NCBI GenBank assembly: GCA_002390205.1
Contig: DGOV01000031.1
Location: forward strand, 1 to 5,993
DNA length: 5,993 nt
Direction of reading: 5' to 3'
From: Proteobacteria bacterium UBA4457
GTDB lineage: Bacteria > Pseudomonadota > Gammaproteobacteria > Ga0077536
Part shown: piece after piece, positions 1 to 5,440 of the stretch
Layout of the letters: every line of letters starts with the position of its first letter
How positions within the stretch are numbered: the stretch's first letter is position 1
Made by a program: the position numbers and the translations under genes
The notes under the pieces: model-generated
The model's input: the letters and a program-made list of their open reading frames with translations, nothing else
Told to the model about the DNA's origin: nothing
The model's database searches: none

Positions 1-339
1 CGTTTCGAACCAGGTGTTACGGTGCAGCGTCATAAACATACTGGCGAGGTTTACGCAGTGACATTTTCTGGTGCATGGAAGTACCTCGAATACCCAGACA
101 CAATAAATCGTGCCGGTTCCTACCTTTACGAACCAGCTGGCTCAATCCACACATTGACCACGGACATAGAAGGTGTCACCGAGGTGATGGATACGTGGTT
201 CGCTATACGCGGCGCGAACTTAAACCTTAATGAGGCCGGAGAGGTGGAGAGCATAGTCGATGCTGGGTCTATCCTGCAGCAATACTATGAAGAGTGTGCC
301 AAGGCTGGTTTGCCCAAGCCAGCAGTCATCGGTGGCTGA
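1..339 (+). CDS. Cupin-fold dioxygenase-like protein, 5' end missing (2,4'-dihydroxyacetophenone dioxygenase/acetylacetone-cleaving type)
   Basis: The reading frame is open from the first base to TGA at 337-339, giving 112 visible residues; the true start lies upstream of the window, and the GTG at 22 is only an internal valine. Both cupin motifs are visible. Motif 1 is GVTVQRHKHTGE with metal-ligand candidates His11 and His13 and nearby Glu16 (numbered from the window edge). Motif 2 is GSYLYEPAGSIH with His50. Three histidines spaced this way are known from small mononuclear-iron dioxygenases that cleave C-C bonds beside ketones, such as 2,4'-dihydroxyacetophenone dioxygenase and the acetylacetone-cleaving enzyme, and the stretch between the motifs looks like that family. 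It is predicted cytoplasmic in the visible part. The substrate cannot be read from the sequence. A non-enzymatic ChrR-like cupin is the main alternative. Family confidence is high; function confidence is moderate. Confidence 0.85.
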   Translation, partial: RFEPGVTVQRHKHTGEVYAVTFSGAWKYLEYPDTINRAGSYLYEPAGSIHTLTTDIEGVTEVMDTWFAIRGANLNLNEAGEVESIVDAGSILQQYYEECAKAGLPKPAVIGG

Positions 340-384
340 TCAACCCAACCCATGACTCTTGCGCCCCAGCATCCCCCAAAGGCG

Positions 385-408
385 TATAAAGAAACGCTGT
401 CAGCTGAC
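385..408 (+). promoter_or_regulatory. Weak candidate promoter/operator upstream of the DsbA-like gene
   Basis: The 111-nt gap before the gene at 451 contains TATAAA at 385-390. It is followed by a perfect 10-bp palindrome, GTCAGCTGAC, at 399-408, close to where transcription would begin. The only -35-like hexamer, TTGCGC at 359-364, is poor and 20 nt away. The palindrome could be an operator or chance, so this is a weak call. Confidence 0.2.
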
Positions 409-450
409 GTTAATCGAATAATGAGTGAAGCTGAAAGCTGGTAGCAGATT

Positions 451-1161
451 ATGGGTCTTGAGGCTGATACCTCAGTTATCGTTTACTTGGATATGAAATC
501 TCCACACGCCTATATTGCGGTGAGACCAACAATAGAAGTAGCAAGAGACTATCAAATCAAGATTGATTTTCGCCCGTACACACTGAGCTATAAGGGCCTC
601 GGCCTAACTGCCTCGGTCGAGGGAAACAAGCGGCGACCACTCTCTCCAGAGAGCGATCGCAAAGCCCGTATGTACTATGCAGCTGCCCGACAATATGCAG
701 CTTTACAACGGCTACCTTTTCGCAGTCCACATCGACTGCTAAATGCCGAGCTAGCTAACCGCGCTTTCGTCTTTGCCAAACGTCAACAGCTGGAAATCCC
801 ATTCATGATGAGTGTCTGTCTTCGTGGTTGGGGTAGTGGTTGGCGAGACTATGAGATTGAATCAATCCCCCAACTGCGTTATTCCCTCCGAGAGCTCGGA
901 GCTGATCTTCATGGCTTCGAAGAATTTATTAGACCGAACGGATTAGGAGAAAAAGCGCTTATTCAGTTCATGGAAGAGGCAGAAGAGAGTGGTCTTGTTG
1001 GAGTACCTCATTACGTGTTTTTCGACCATACTATTGATCGGCACGTTGGACTTTTTGGTCGGGAACACCTAGCTTTAATTCGTTCGAAGCTCTCTGCGCA
1101 AGGGCTGACCCGTAACGAAAGTGTTCGCTCAGAATTTTCCCATGCATGGACTGGCCCCTGA
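451..1161 (+). CDS. DsbA-family / 2-hydroxychromene-2-carboxylate isomerase-like thioredoxin-fold protein
   Basis: This 236-residue protein has the layout of the DsbA-like/kappa-GST superfamily. The N-terminal beta strand VIVYLDMKSPHAYIA (residues 9-23) carries Ser17-Pro18 where true DsbA proteins have CxxC. A long helical insertion (about 65-180) follows, then the cis-proline loop GVPHYVF (Pro186) and a C-terminal helix. In HCCA isomerases and kappa GSTs a serine at this position activates glutathione, so a glutathione-dependent isomerase or transferase role is likelier than disulfide exchange; the substrate is unknown. No signal peptide is visible, so it should be cytoplasmic. ATG 451 is chosen because the same frame is closed by TAG at 442-444; a weak GGTAG lies 6 nt upstream. 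The stop abuts the next gene, implying an operon with the nuclease and rhodanese genes. Confidence 0.8.
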   Translation: MGLEADTSVIVYLDMKSPHAYIAVRPTIEVARDYQIKIDFRPYTLSYKGLGLTASVEGNKRRPLSPESDRKARMYYAAARQYAALQRLPFRSPHRLLNAELANRAFVFAKRQQLEIPFMMSVCLRGWGSGWRDYEIESIPQLRYSLRELGADLHGFEEFIRPNGLGEKALIQFMEEAEESGLVGVPHYVFFDHTIDRHVGLFGREHLALIRSKLSAQGLTRNESVRSEFSHAWTGP

Positions 1162-1680
1162 TTGAGACACCCGATTCCCACCCCTCTTTCAATGCTTCTT
1201 TTTTCTCTCCTGCTGCTCTGCTTTTTCTCAGCGTATTCCAGTGAGCAGCTCTTTGGAATAGTCACTAAAGTGGCTGATGGAGATACAGTAACTCTTAATG
1301 CTGAAGGCACTATTCACAAGATACGTTTATCTGAAATAGATACGCCAGAAAGAAATCAACCCTATGGTTTAACCACTCGCGCTGTACTGAGTAGCTTGTT
1401 GTTAGGCAAACAGGTGGAAGTAAAGATAGTGAAGAACAGTGACCGTTACGGACGAGTCATCGGACGCATATTTATAGACGAAGAGGATGTGAGCGCATAC
1501 ATGATCGAAATGGGACATGCCATGGTATATCGGCGATATATAATGGATGATAGTTTGCTAAAATTAGAAAAAAGCGCCAAGAAAAACAATCTAGGTTTAT
1601 GGAAGCTTGCGGAAGAGGACAGAGTTCCTCCTTGGGTTTGGCGCAAACAGAAAAGAAAAAAGGATCTGCGGGCAAAATGA
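1162..1680 (+). CDS. Secreted thermonuclease-family (staphylococcal nuclease-like) protein
   Basis: The protein is 172 residues, typical of SNase-fold nucleases, which hydrolyse DNA and RNA phosphodiester bonds using Ca2+. Numbered from TTG 1162, the N-terminus is a signal peptide with a hydrophobic run at 11-24 and a plausible cleavage after Ser26 (AYS). The OB-fold domain follows at about 31-150. All catalytic elements are present: Asp41 in VADGDTVTL (Ca2+ ligand), Arg55 and Asp60 and Glu63 in IRLSEIDTPE, and Arg98 in SDRYGR. The tail is very basic. The TTG start directly follows the previous TGA and supplies Arg2 to the signal n-region; ATG 1192 is the alternative, and neither has a clear ribosome-binding site, which suggests translational coupling to the upstream gene. 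Secretion or periplasmic location is inferred. Its 3' end overlaps the rhodanese gene. The family call is firm; the biological role (nutrient scavenging, DNA turnover) is not shown. Confidence 0.88.
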   Translation: MRHPIPTPLSMLLFSLLLLCFFSAYSSEQLFGIVTKVADGDTVTLNAEGTIHKIRLSEIDTPERNQPYGLTTRAVLSSLLLGKQVEVKIVKNSDRYGRVIGRIFIDEEDVSAYMIEMGHAMVYRRYIMDDSLLKLEKSAKKNNLGLWKLAEEDRVPPWVWRKQKRKKDLRAK

Positions 1681-2117
1681 AAAAAAACCTCTTAATTGCG
1701 ATACTACTCTTGTCTCTTATCTCTTGCTCTAGTGAGACGGATGCTGTGGCAGAGAGGAATAGTCTCTCTACAGTCTCTCAAATGAGTGTACAAGAGTTGA
1801 AAATTCTCCAAACCTCAGATGAAAGTTTTTATCTATTTGATGTACGAGAGGAATGGGAAAGAAAGATTGCGCAAATAGCGGACTCTCGAATATTAAATGA
1901 GAAAACAGTCAAATTTATAGGTGATTTAGAGCGTGACTCTCTTATGGTTTTTCAATGTCGCACAGGAAGTCGAAGTCAGTCTGCCGCAGAGTATTTTCAA
2001 AAGCAGGGGTTTACACGTGTATTTAATTTAGCAGGTGGTATAGATGCTTGGTCCCTTGAGATAGATCCTGAGATAGTTAGGTATTCTAGAAAAGATAAGA
2101 AGTCAGCAGTCAAATAA
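1677..2117 (+). CDS. Rhodanese-domain lipoprotein (exported sulfurtransferase-like)
   Basis: The product is 146 residues. Residues 1-17 form a lipoprotein signal: MKK, a hydrophobic stretch, and lipobox L-I-S-C with Cys17 as the lipidation site; Ser18 at +2 would favour outer-membrane sorting under the proteobacterial rule. A linker to about residue 35 leads to a single rhodanese domain, with FDVREEWE at 54-61 and the active-site loop CRTGSRS at 94-100. Cys94 is the expected persulfide-carrying residue, so the domain is probably active and not a pseudo-rhodanese. LAGGIDAW and IDPEIVRY near the end are usual for the family. ATG 1677 overlaps the nuclease stop as ATGA and gives an ideal lipoprotein N-terminus; AAGGA lies 12 nt upstream. 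The frame is also open further upstream, but that part overlaps the nuclease gene and would bury the signal. The sulfur donor and acceptor are unknown. Confidence 0.88.
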   Translation: MKKNLLIAILLLSLISCSSETDAVAERNSLSTVSQMSVQELKILQTSDESFYLFDVREEWERKIAQIADSRILNEKTVKFIGDLERDSLMVFQCRTGSRSQSAAEYFQKQGFTRVFNLAGGIDAWSLEIDPEIVRYSRKDKKSAVK

Positions 2118-2134
2118 AAGCTCTGACTTTATTT
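2108..2134. terminator. Possible weak bidirectional terminator between convergent genes
   Basis: AGTCA at 2108-2112 can pair with TGACT at 2124-2128, followed on the plus strand by TTTATTT. An alternative AT-only stem pairs AAATAAA (2112-2118) with TTTATTT (2128-2134). It lies exactly where the rhodanese and sugar-dehydrogenase genes converge. Both stems are short and poor in G+C, so the call rests mostly on position. Confidence 0.3.
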
Positions 2135-3322
2135 ACTTAACTTCCAAAGGCCCGAGGCTGCATCATCACTTATCAGAAAAATATTACCGGCATCGTCAAC
2201 TTCAAAATCTCTGATACGCCCAATTTTATTTCTAAATATTATCTCCTCGCCCACTATCCTACCATCCAAGAAATCTAATCTGATAAGACATTTCCCTTTT
2301 AGTGCTGATACTAATAAATCTCCCTCCCATTCCTGAAAAACCTTACCACTATAAAAATGAATGCTACCAACACCTGGAGACGGGACCCAAGTTATCAAAG
2401 GCATATCAAATTCTTTTGAAAAAGGAACATCCCCGATACGAAAGCCGTTATATTTGGTCCCTCCCCAAGCAATATGTTTCCAACCATAATTACCGCCATG
2501 CTGGGCAAGGCCGACAAAATCACCACCTCTTGGCCCATGGTTCGAAAAGTACACCTCGCCATCGTGCGGTGACACAGCGATACCCTGAGAGTTTCTCACG
2601 CCTATTTGGTATAACTCTGGTAACCAATTTAATTTAGTTGTCGACGCAGGATTGTCGTCAGGTACCGTTCCATCCAAATTGATACGAACGATGCTGCCGG
2701 GATGCTTCCGTGGATCTTGGGCAATCATACCCAAATCTCTTTCTCCGAAACCGGCATACAGGATGTTGTCTTTAATAGCTATTCTAGAACCGTAGTGTTT
2801 TTTCCCTTTTTGGCTAGGTGTTGCAACAAGCAAGACTTCTAGGTCAATTATTTTATTATTTTCAAGCTTACCTCGCGCAATAGCCGAACTGGAGTGTCGC
2901 TCTTTTACTCTCTGCAATACCGATTCTTTCAAATCATGACTGTAAGTAAAGTAGATATAGTCATCGACATCGTGGCTATATACATCGAGTAACCCACCTT
3001 GGTCGGATGCCCCTCCCCCGTCAAAACGAATACTTTGGATATTGTGCGATATATCCATTTTCTCTCCGTTATTAACATTAATTTTAAGCAGCGTGCCACC
3101 TTTCTCGGTAACCAGAAGATGCTCCTTGTCAATAAAAGACATGCCCCAAGGATAGCTTAAATTGTCAGCGACTTTTTCTATCTTGAAGGTTGTCTCTGTG
3201 ATCGGGTAATCTCTATAATTACTAAATGAATGTTCAGCCTTAAGAACAGTCGAAAAAAACAAAGTAAATAAAATTGTGCAACTACATTTTTTCTCAGCCA
3301 TGCTACGCCAAACATCTATCAT
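2129..3322 (-). CDS. Exported PQQ-dependent sugar dehydrogenase (soluble aldose dehydrogenase, YliI/Asd-like)
   Basis: This 397-residue protein resembles the soluble PQQ-dependent aldose dehydrogenases, six-bladed beta-propellers that oxidise aldose sugars to lactones in the periplasm. Landmarks from the first ATG are a signal peptide (hydrophobic 14-27, cleavage near VLKA|E), GGASDQGGLLD (104-113), HYGSR (176-180; His176 matches the catalytic base region), VRNSQG (242-247), HGPRGGD (262-268), NYGW (278-281), and IGRIRD near 368-372 with arginines expected to hold PQQ. Compared with the usual GHRNPQG and HGPRGGDE, the His is Val242, the Pro is Ser245, and the Glu after GGD is Phe269. The start may instead be ATG 3301, giving MAEKK and a tidier signal peptide; neither start has a good ribosome-binding site. 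It is transcribed alone, convergent with the rhodanese gene. No PQQ synthesis genes are in the window, so PQQ supply is unknown. Confidence 0.88.
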   Translation of the reverse strand: MIDVWRSMAEKKCSCTILFTLFFSTVLKAEHSFSNYRDYPITETTFKIEKVADNLSYPWGMSFIDKEHLLVTEKGGTLLKINVNNGEKMDISHNIQSIRFDGGGASDQGGLLDVYSHDVDDYIYFTYSHDLKESVLQRVKERHSSSAIARGKLENNKIIDLEVLLVATPSQKGKKHYGSRIAIKDNILYAGFGERDLGMIAQDPRKHPGSIVRINLDGTVPDDNPASTTKLNWLPELYQIGVRNSQGIAVSPHDGEVYFSNHGPRGGDFVGLAQHGGNYGWKHIAWGGTKYNGFRIGDVPFSKEFDMPLITWVPSPGVGSIHFYSGKVFQEWEGDLLVSALKGKCLIRLDFLDGRIVGEEIIFRNKIGRIRDFEVDDAGNIFLISDDAASGLWKLSK

Positions 3323-3356
3323 CTCAACAAGTTTCTCTCATCTCATAACAGAATTC

Positions 3357-3385
3357 AGTATCCAACGAACGCTAAAAACTGTCAA
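3357..3385 (-). promoter_or_regulatory. Sigma70-type promoter for the sugar dehydrogenase gene
   Basis: Read on the minus strand, TTGACA (3385-3380) is a perfect -35 box. A 17-nt spacer and GATACT (3362-3357, four of six matches to TATAAT) follow. Transcription would start near 3350, leaving a leader of about 27 nt to ATG 3322 or about 48 nt to ATG 3301. Position, orientation and ideal spacing all fit the divergent arrangement. Confidence 0.6.
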
Positions 3386-3718
3386 AATATTTTTATAATC
3401 GTGTTTTGAACTCTTTACATAAAAAGTTGCGCGAGGGACATATTGTAGCATTTGGAAAGATTTTATAGGTACGGTAAATCTTCCCATGACAAAAGTCCTA
3501 GCAACGAAATAGAAGTTCGTCTTTAGGAGCCTATCCAGTCCCAACAAAGAACTTGATACCCTTCAGTGGGAGAGACTCCATCCTCATCAGGAGTATGATA
3601 AGAACGTTTATAATCAATCAGTCCTTCTTAAAAAATTCAGGATGGACCTGAGAAAAACTCTTGACTATCTGCTGATCGAGGCCACGATTGTCTATTCGCT
3701 AATACAAGCAAAAAGTTA

Positions 3719-3749
3719 TTGCAAACTTCTTACTTGTGTCACATATAAT
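3719..3749 (+). promoter_or_regulatory. Candidate promoter of the GntR gene/operon
   Basis: A perfect TATAAT occurs at 3744-3749. The best -35 candidate is TTGCAA at 3719-3724 (four of six matches, 19-nt spacer, longer than ideal). Start of transcription would be near 3756, about 39 nt before ATG 3795. TTGTGTCACA (3734-3743), which has a GT-N3-AC core reminiscent of GntR-family sites, touches the -10 box. The consensus -10 is strong evidence; the -35 is weak. Confidence 0.5.
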
Positions 3750-3762
3750 GAGTCTAGAGGAA

Positions 3763-3785
3763 ACTTGTACGTATATGTTACAAGT
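3763..3785 (+). promoter_or_regulatory. Inverted repeat, probable operator for the GntR regulator
   Basis: ACTTGTA (3763-3769) and TACAAGT (3779-3785) are perfect 7-bp inverted arms separated by 9 nt. The repeat sits about +7 to +29 relative to the inferred transcription start and ends 9 nt before ATG 3795. A dimeric GntR repressor bound here would block its own transcription. A further ACTTGT half-site lies at 3732-3737, 31 nt (about three helical turns) upstream of the left arm. That the encoded regulator binds it is inferred from position and symmetry. Confidence 0.55.
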
Positions 3786-3794
3786 AAAGAAATA

Positions 3795-4571
3795 ATGAAT
3801 CAAAAGCAGATATCGCTATCAGCTGAGTCCAGTAAACCAAGGCTTTCAAAACATATCTTAGTGACTAACGCCATCGTTGACCAAATAATCTCCGGGCATT
3901 TTCAGATAGGTGATTTACTTCCTGCTGAAGGCAAACTCGCTGTCCAGTTTAAGTGTAGTCGGCACACAATACGGATAGCACTCAGGACTCTATATGAACG
4001 GGGGCTGGTAATAGGACACCAGGGGAAAGGCACAGTAATTCAAAGCCTGCCGTCTCATCCTCGCTACCAGTCGACCTACCAAACATTAGAAGAACTACTT
4101 CAGTATGCCGCGGAATCCCAGAGGGAGTTAGTAGATATAAGTGAGAAAAAAATCACTGGCCAGCTAGCCACTTGGCTTGGATGCTCTTCTGGTTCGTCAT
4201 GGTGGGAAATAAAAACAATTAGAAGACAAAAGAATAATGGAAAAGTTTTTGCTGCTTCGTCCATCTATGTCCCACAAATTTTTGAAAAAGCAGTATTGGC
4301 CTTTCCTGACAGCACGCTCCCACTATTTTCAATACTAGGAAAGCTTCCCAATTACCAGATAGCGATGATAAAACAGTTTTTTTCTGTTGCGCAAGCAACT
4401 CAGGAAGAATCGCTTGCTCTTGGATTGAATCCTGGCGATCCGGTCATGAGCGTAGAAAGAAGATTCTATAATAAAAAAGAGCAGCTAATCGAAGTTGCTC
4501 GGTCAGTCCATCCTCCAGAGTTGTACCAATACCAGATGACGCTGAGGCAAAAAGTTGGACCTATACATTAA
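3795..4571 (+). CDS. GntR family transcriptional regulator with UTRA ligand-binding domain
   Basis: From ATG 3795 the protein is 258 residues, the normal length for the HutC/UTRA subfamily. Residues 17-83 are the winged helix DNA-binding domain: IVDQIISGHFQIGDLLPAE, the recognition helix around SRHTIRIALRTL, and the wing GLVIGHQGKGTVI. Residues about 95-250 form the UTRA domain, ending with LNPGDPVMSVERRFYNKKEQLIEVARSVHPPELYQY, the expected strand pattern around the effector pocket. UTRA domains bind small molecules, often a substrate or intermediate of the regulated pathway. The frame is open much further upstream (ATG 3642), but that start would place the promoter and the inverted repeat inside the gene and add 51 residues unlike any GntR N-terminus; AAAGAAA upstream of 3795 can serve as a weak ribosome-binding site. 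It precedes the lyase-like gene by 64 nt and probably controls that operon and itself. The effector is unknown. Confidence 0.88.
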   Translation: MNQKQISLSAESSKPRLSKHILVTNAIVDQIISGHFQIGDLLPAEGKLAVQFKCSRHTIRIALRTLYERGLVIGHQGKGTVIQSLPSHPRYQSTYQTLEELLQYAAESQRELVDISEKKITGQLATWLGCSSGSSWWEIKTIRRQKNNGKVFAASSIYVPQIFEKAVLAFPDSTLPLFSILGKLPNYQIAMIKQFFSVAQATQEESLALGLNPGDPVMSVERRFYNKKEQLIEVARSVHPPELYQYQMTLRQKVGPIH

Positions 4572-4635
4572 GTAGATCATAAAAAAACAGGTGCTAAGAA
4601 TTACTTGCATCTTCAACTATTAGAAAGAGAGAGCC

Positions 4636-5406
4636 ATGTATAAAAAAGATAACCCCGTTACGCACCTGTGCACAAGTGATGTTGACTCAATAACTATCCG
4701 TGGAAAAGACTTGTGCAATGACCTAATGGGACATATGAATTTCACTGATTTTATTGTGTTTCACTTTCTTGGAAAAGAACCTTCCACACTCCAAAGAACG
4801 GTGGTCGATACCGTGCTTGTTTGTATTATGGAACACGGAATGACTCCGTCGGCGATAGCTAGCCGTGTCACTTATTTAGGGGCTCCAGAGTCATTGCAAG
4901 GCGCCGTCGCTGCTGGACTCCTCGGCGCGGGCACTCGGTTTGTAGGGACTGCCGACCAAGCTGCGGCTTTACTCAAAAGGATTGTAGCTCTACCAATGTC
5001 GGAGCGAAAAGACGAAGCAAAAAGAATAGCTAAAGAGCACCACAAGTCAAATCAATTCTTGCCTGGCTATGGTCATCCTATTCACATTAACGGAGATCCT
5101 AGAGTCAAGCGACTGGACGAGGTGATACGTGATGCCGGAGCCAATGGAAAATATTTAGACGCTATGTATTTGCTAGGAGATGCAATCAAAGAAATAAGCG
5201 GGAAAAACATAGTAATCAATGTCAATGCTGCTATCGGAGCTGCTCTTTTGGAAGCAGATATTCCCCCCGAAATAGCACGCGGATTCAATATAATTGCACG
5301 CTGCGCAGGTCTTGTAGGACACATATACGAGGAACAATCTGAGCCTGCAGGCTATAAGATTTGGAAAGTCGCTGATGAAGCAGTGCCCTATCAACAAGCC
5401 GACTAA
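4636..5406 (+). CDS. Citryl-CoA lyase-like protein (short citrate synthase superfamily member)
   Basis: This 256-residue protein is much shorter than citrate synthase (about 430) and matches the short citryl-CoA lyase type, a family that cleaves citryl-CoA to acetyl-CoA and oxaloacetate. Motifs in order are IRGKDLCNDLMG (21-32), EHGMTPSAIASRVTY (66-80), APESLQGAVAAGLLGAG (83-99), FLPGYGHPIHINGDPRVKRL (141-160), INVNAAIGAALL (194-205), and ARCAGLVGHIYEEQ (221-234). His147 in GYGHP corresponds to the His of citrate synthase's GFGH motif. Where citrate synthase has PLHG, this protein has SLQG (Gln88), and at the NVD/ALD aspartate it has Asn197. Activity as a true citryl-CoA lyase is therefore uncertain; a lyase or hydrolase acting on another branched hydroxyacyl-CoA is possible. 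AGAGAG sits just before the ATG. It lies between the GntR gene and the flavin oxidoreductase gene, 34 nt from the latter, so it is probably a catabolic operon member. Predicted cytoplasmic. Confidence 0.85.
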   Translation: MYKKDNPVTHLCTSDVDSITIRGKDLCNDLMGHMNFTDFIVFHFLGKEPSTLQRTVVDTVLVCIMEHGMTPSAIASRVTYLGAPESLQGAVAAGLLGAGTRFVGTADQAAALLKRIVALPMSERKDEAKRIAKEHHKSNQFLPGYGHPIHINGDPRVKRLDEVIRDAGANGKYLDAMYLLGDAIKEISGKNIVINVNAAIGAALLEADIPPEIARGFNIIARCAGLVGHIYEEQSEPAGYKIWKVADEAVPYQQAD

Positions 5407-5440
5407 AATATTCATTTACGAAATCGACTAGGGGAACCTT

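Larger units (their letters stand above)
3323..3794. other. Intergenic region between divergent sugar dehydrogenase and GntR genes
   Basis: This 472-nt AT-rich region contains the minus-strand promoter at 3357-3385 and the plus-strand promoter and inverted repeat at 3719-3785. Between them (about 3386-3718) no RNA gene, terminator or mobile-element end is convincing. A second TATAAT at 3609-3614 lacks a good -35 box. Small imperfect hairpins occur, for example TCAGG/CCTGA at 3637-3651. The frame of the GntR gene stays free of stops back to 3513, but the encoded peptide resembles no domain I know. The region may be a decayed coding remnant or simply spacer. Confidence 0.5.

Noticed and set aside
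302..325. GCTGG/CCAGC hairpin near the cupin gene end
   Set aside because: It lies inside coding sequence and has no T-run after it, so it is not a terminator.
1011..1310. Minus-strand 99-codon open frame across the DsbA-like/nuclease junction
   Set aside because: It is antisense to two well-supported genes, with no domain and no promoter.
1599..1676. Rhodanese protein starting at ATG 1599
   Set aside because: This extension overlaps the nuclease gene in another frame and would bury the lipoprotein signal; ATG 1677 starts exactly at it.
2302..2637. Plus-strand 111-codon open frame inside the sugar dehydrogenase gene
   Set aside because: It is antisense to a clear family member and its peptide looks like a low-quality shadow frame.
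3521..3545. Sequence around GGAGCCTATCC considered as an insertion-sequence end
   Set aside because: No matching inverted copy, transposase fragment or target-site duplication is visible in the window.
3338..3547. Minus-strand 69-codon open frame upstream of the sugar dehydrogenase
   Set aside because: It spans the good minus-strand promoter, has no ribosome-binding site, and encodes a peptide with no recognisable family or signal.
3642..3794. GntR protein starting at ATG 3642
   Set aside because: The added 51 residues match no GntR N-terminus, and the promoter and operator candidate would fall inside the gene; ATG 3795 gives the normal family length.
4603..4609. ACTTGCA before the lyase-like gene as another regulator half-site
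   Set aside because: Only five bases match the half-site and no inverted partner follows, so chance is sufficient.
5082..5415. Two minus-strand 80-codon open frames over the lyase-like gene
   Set aside because: Both mirror the coding strand of a conserved enzyme and lack start signals and known domains.
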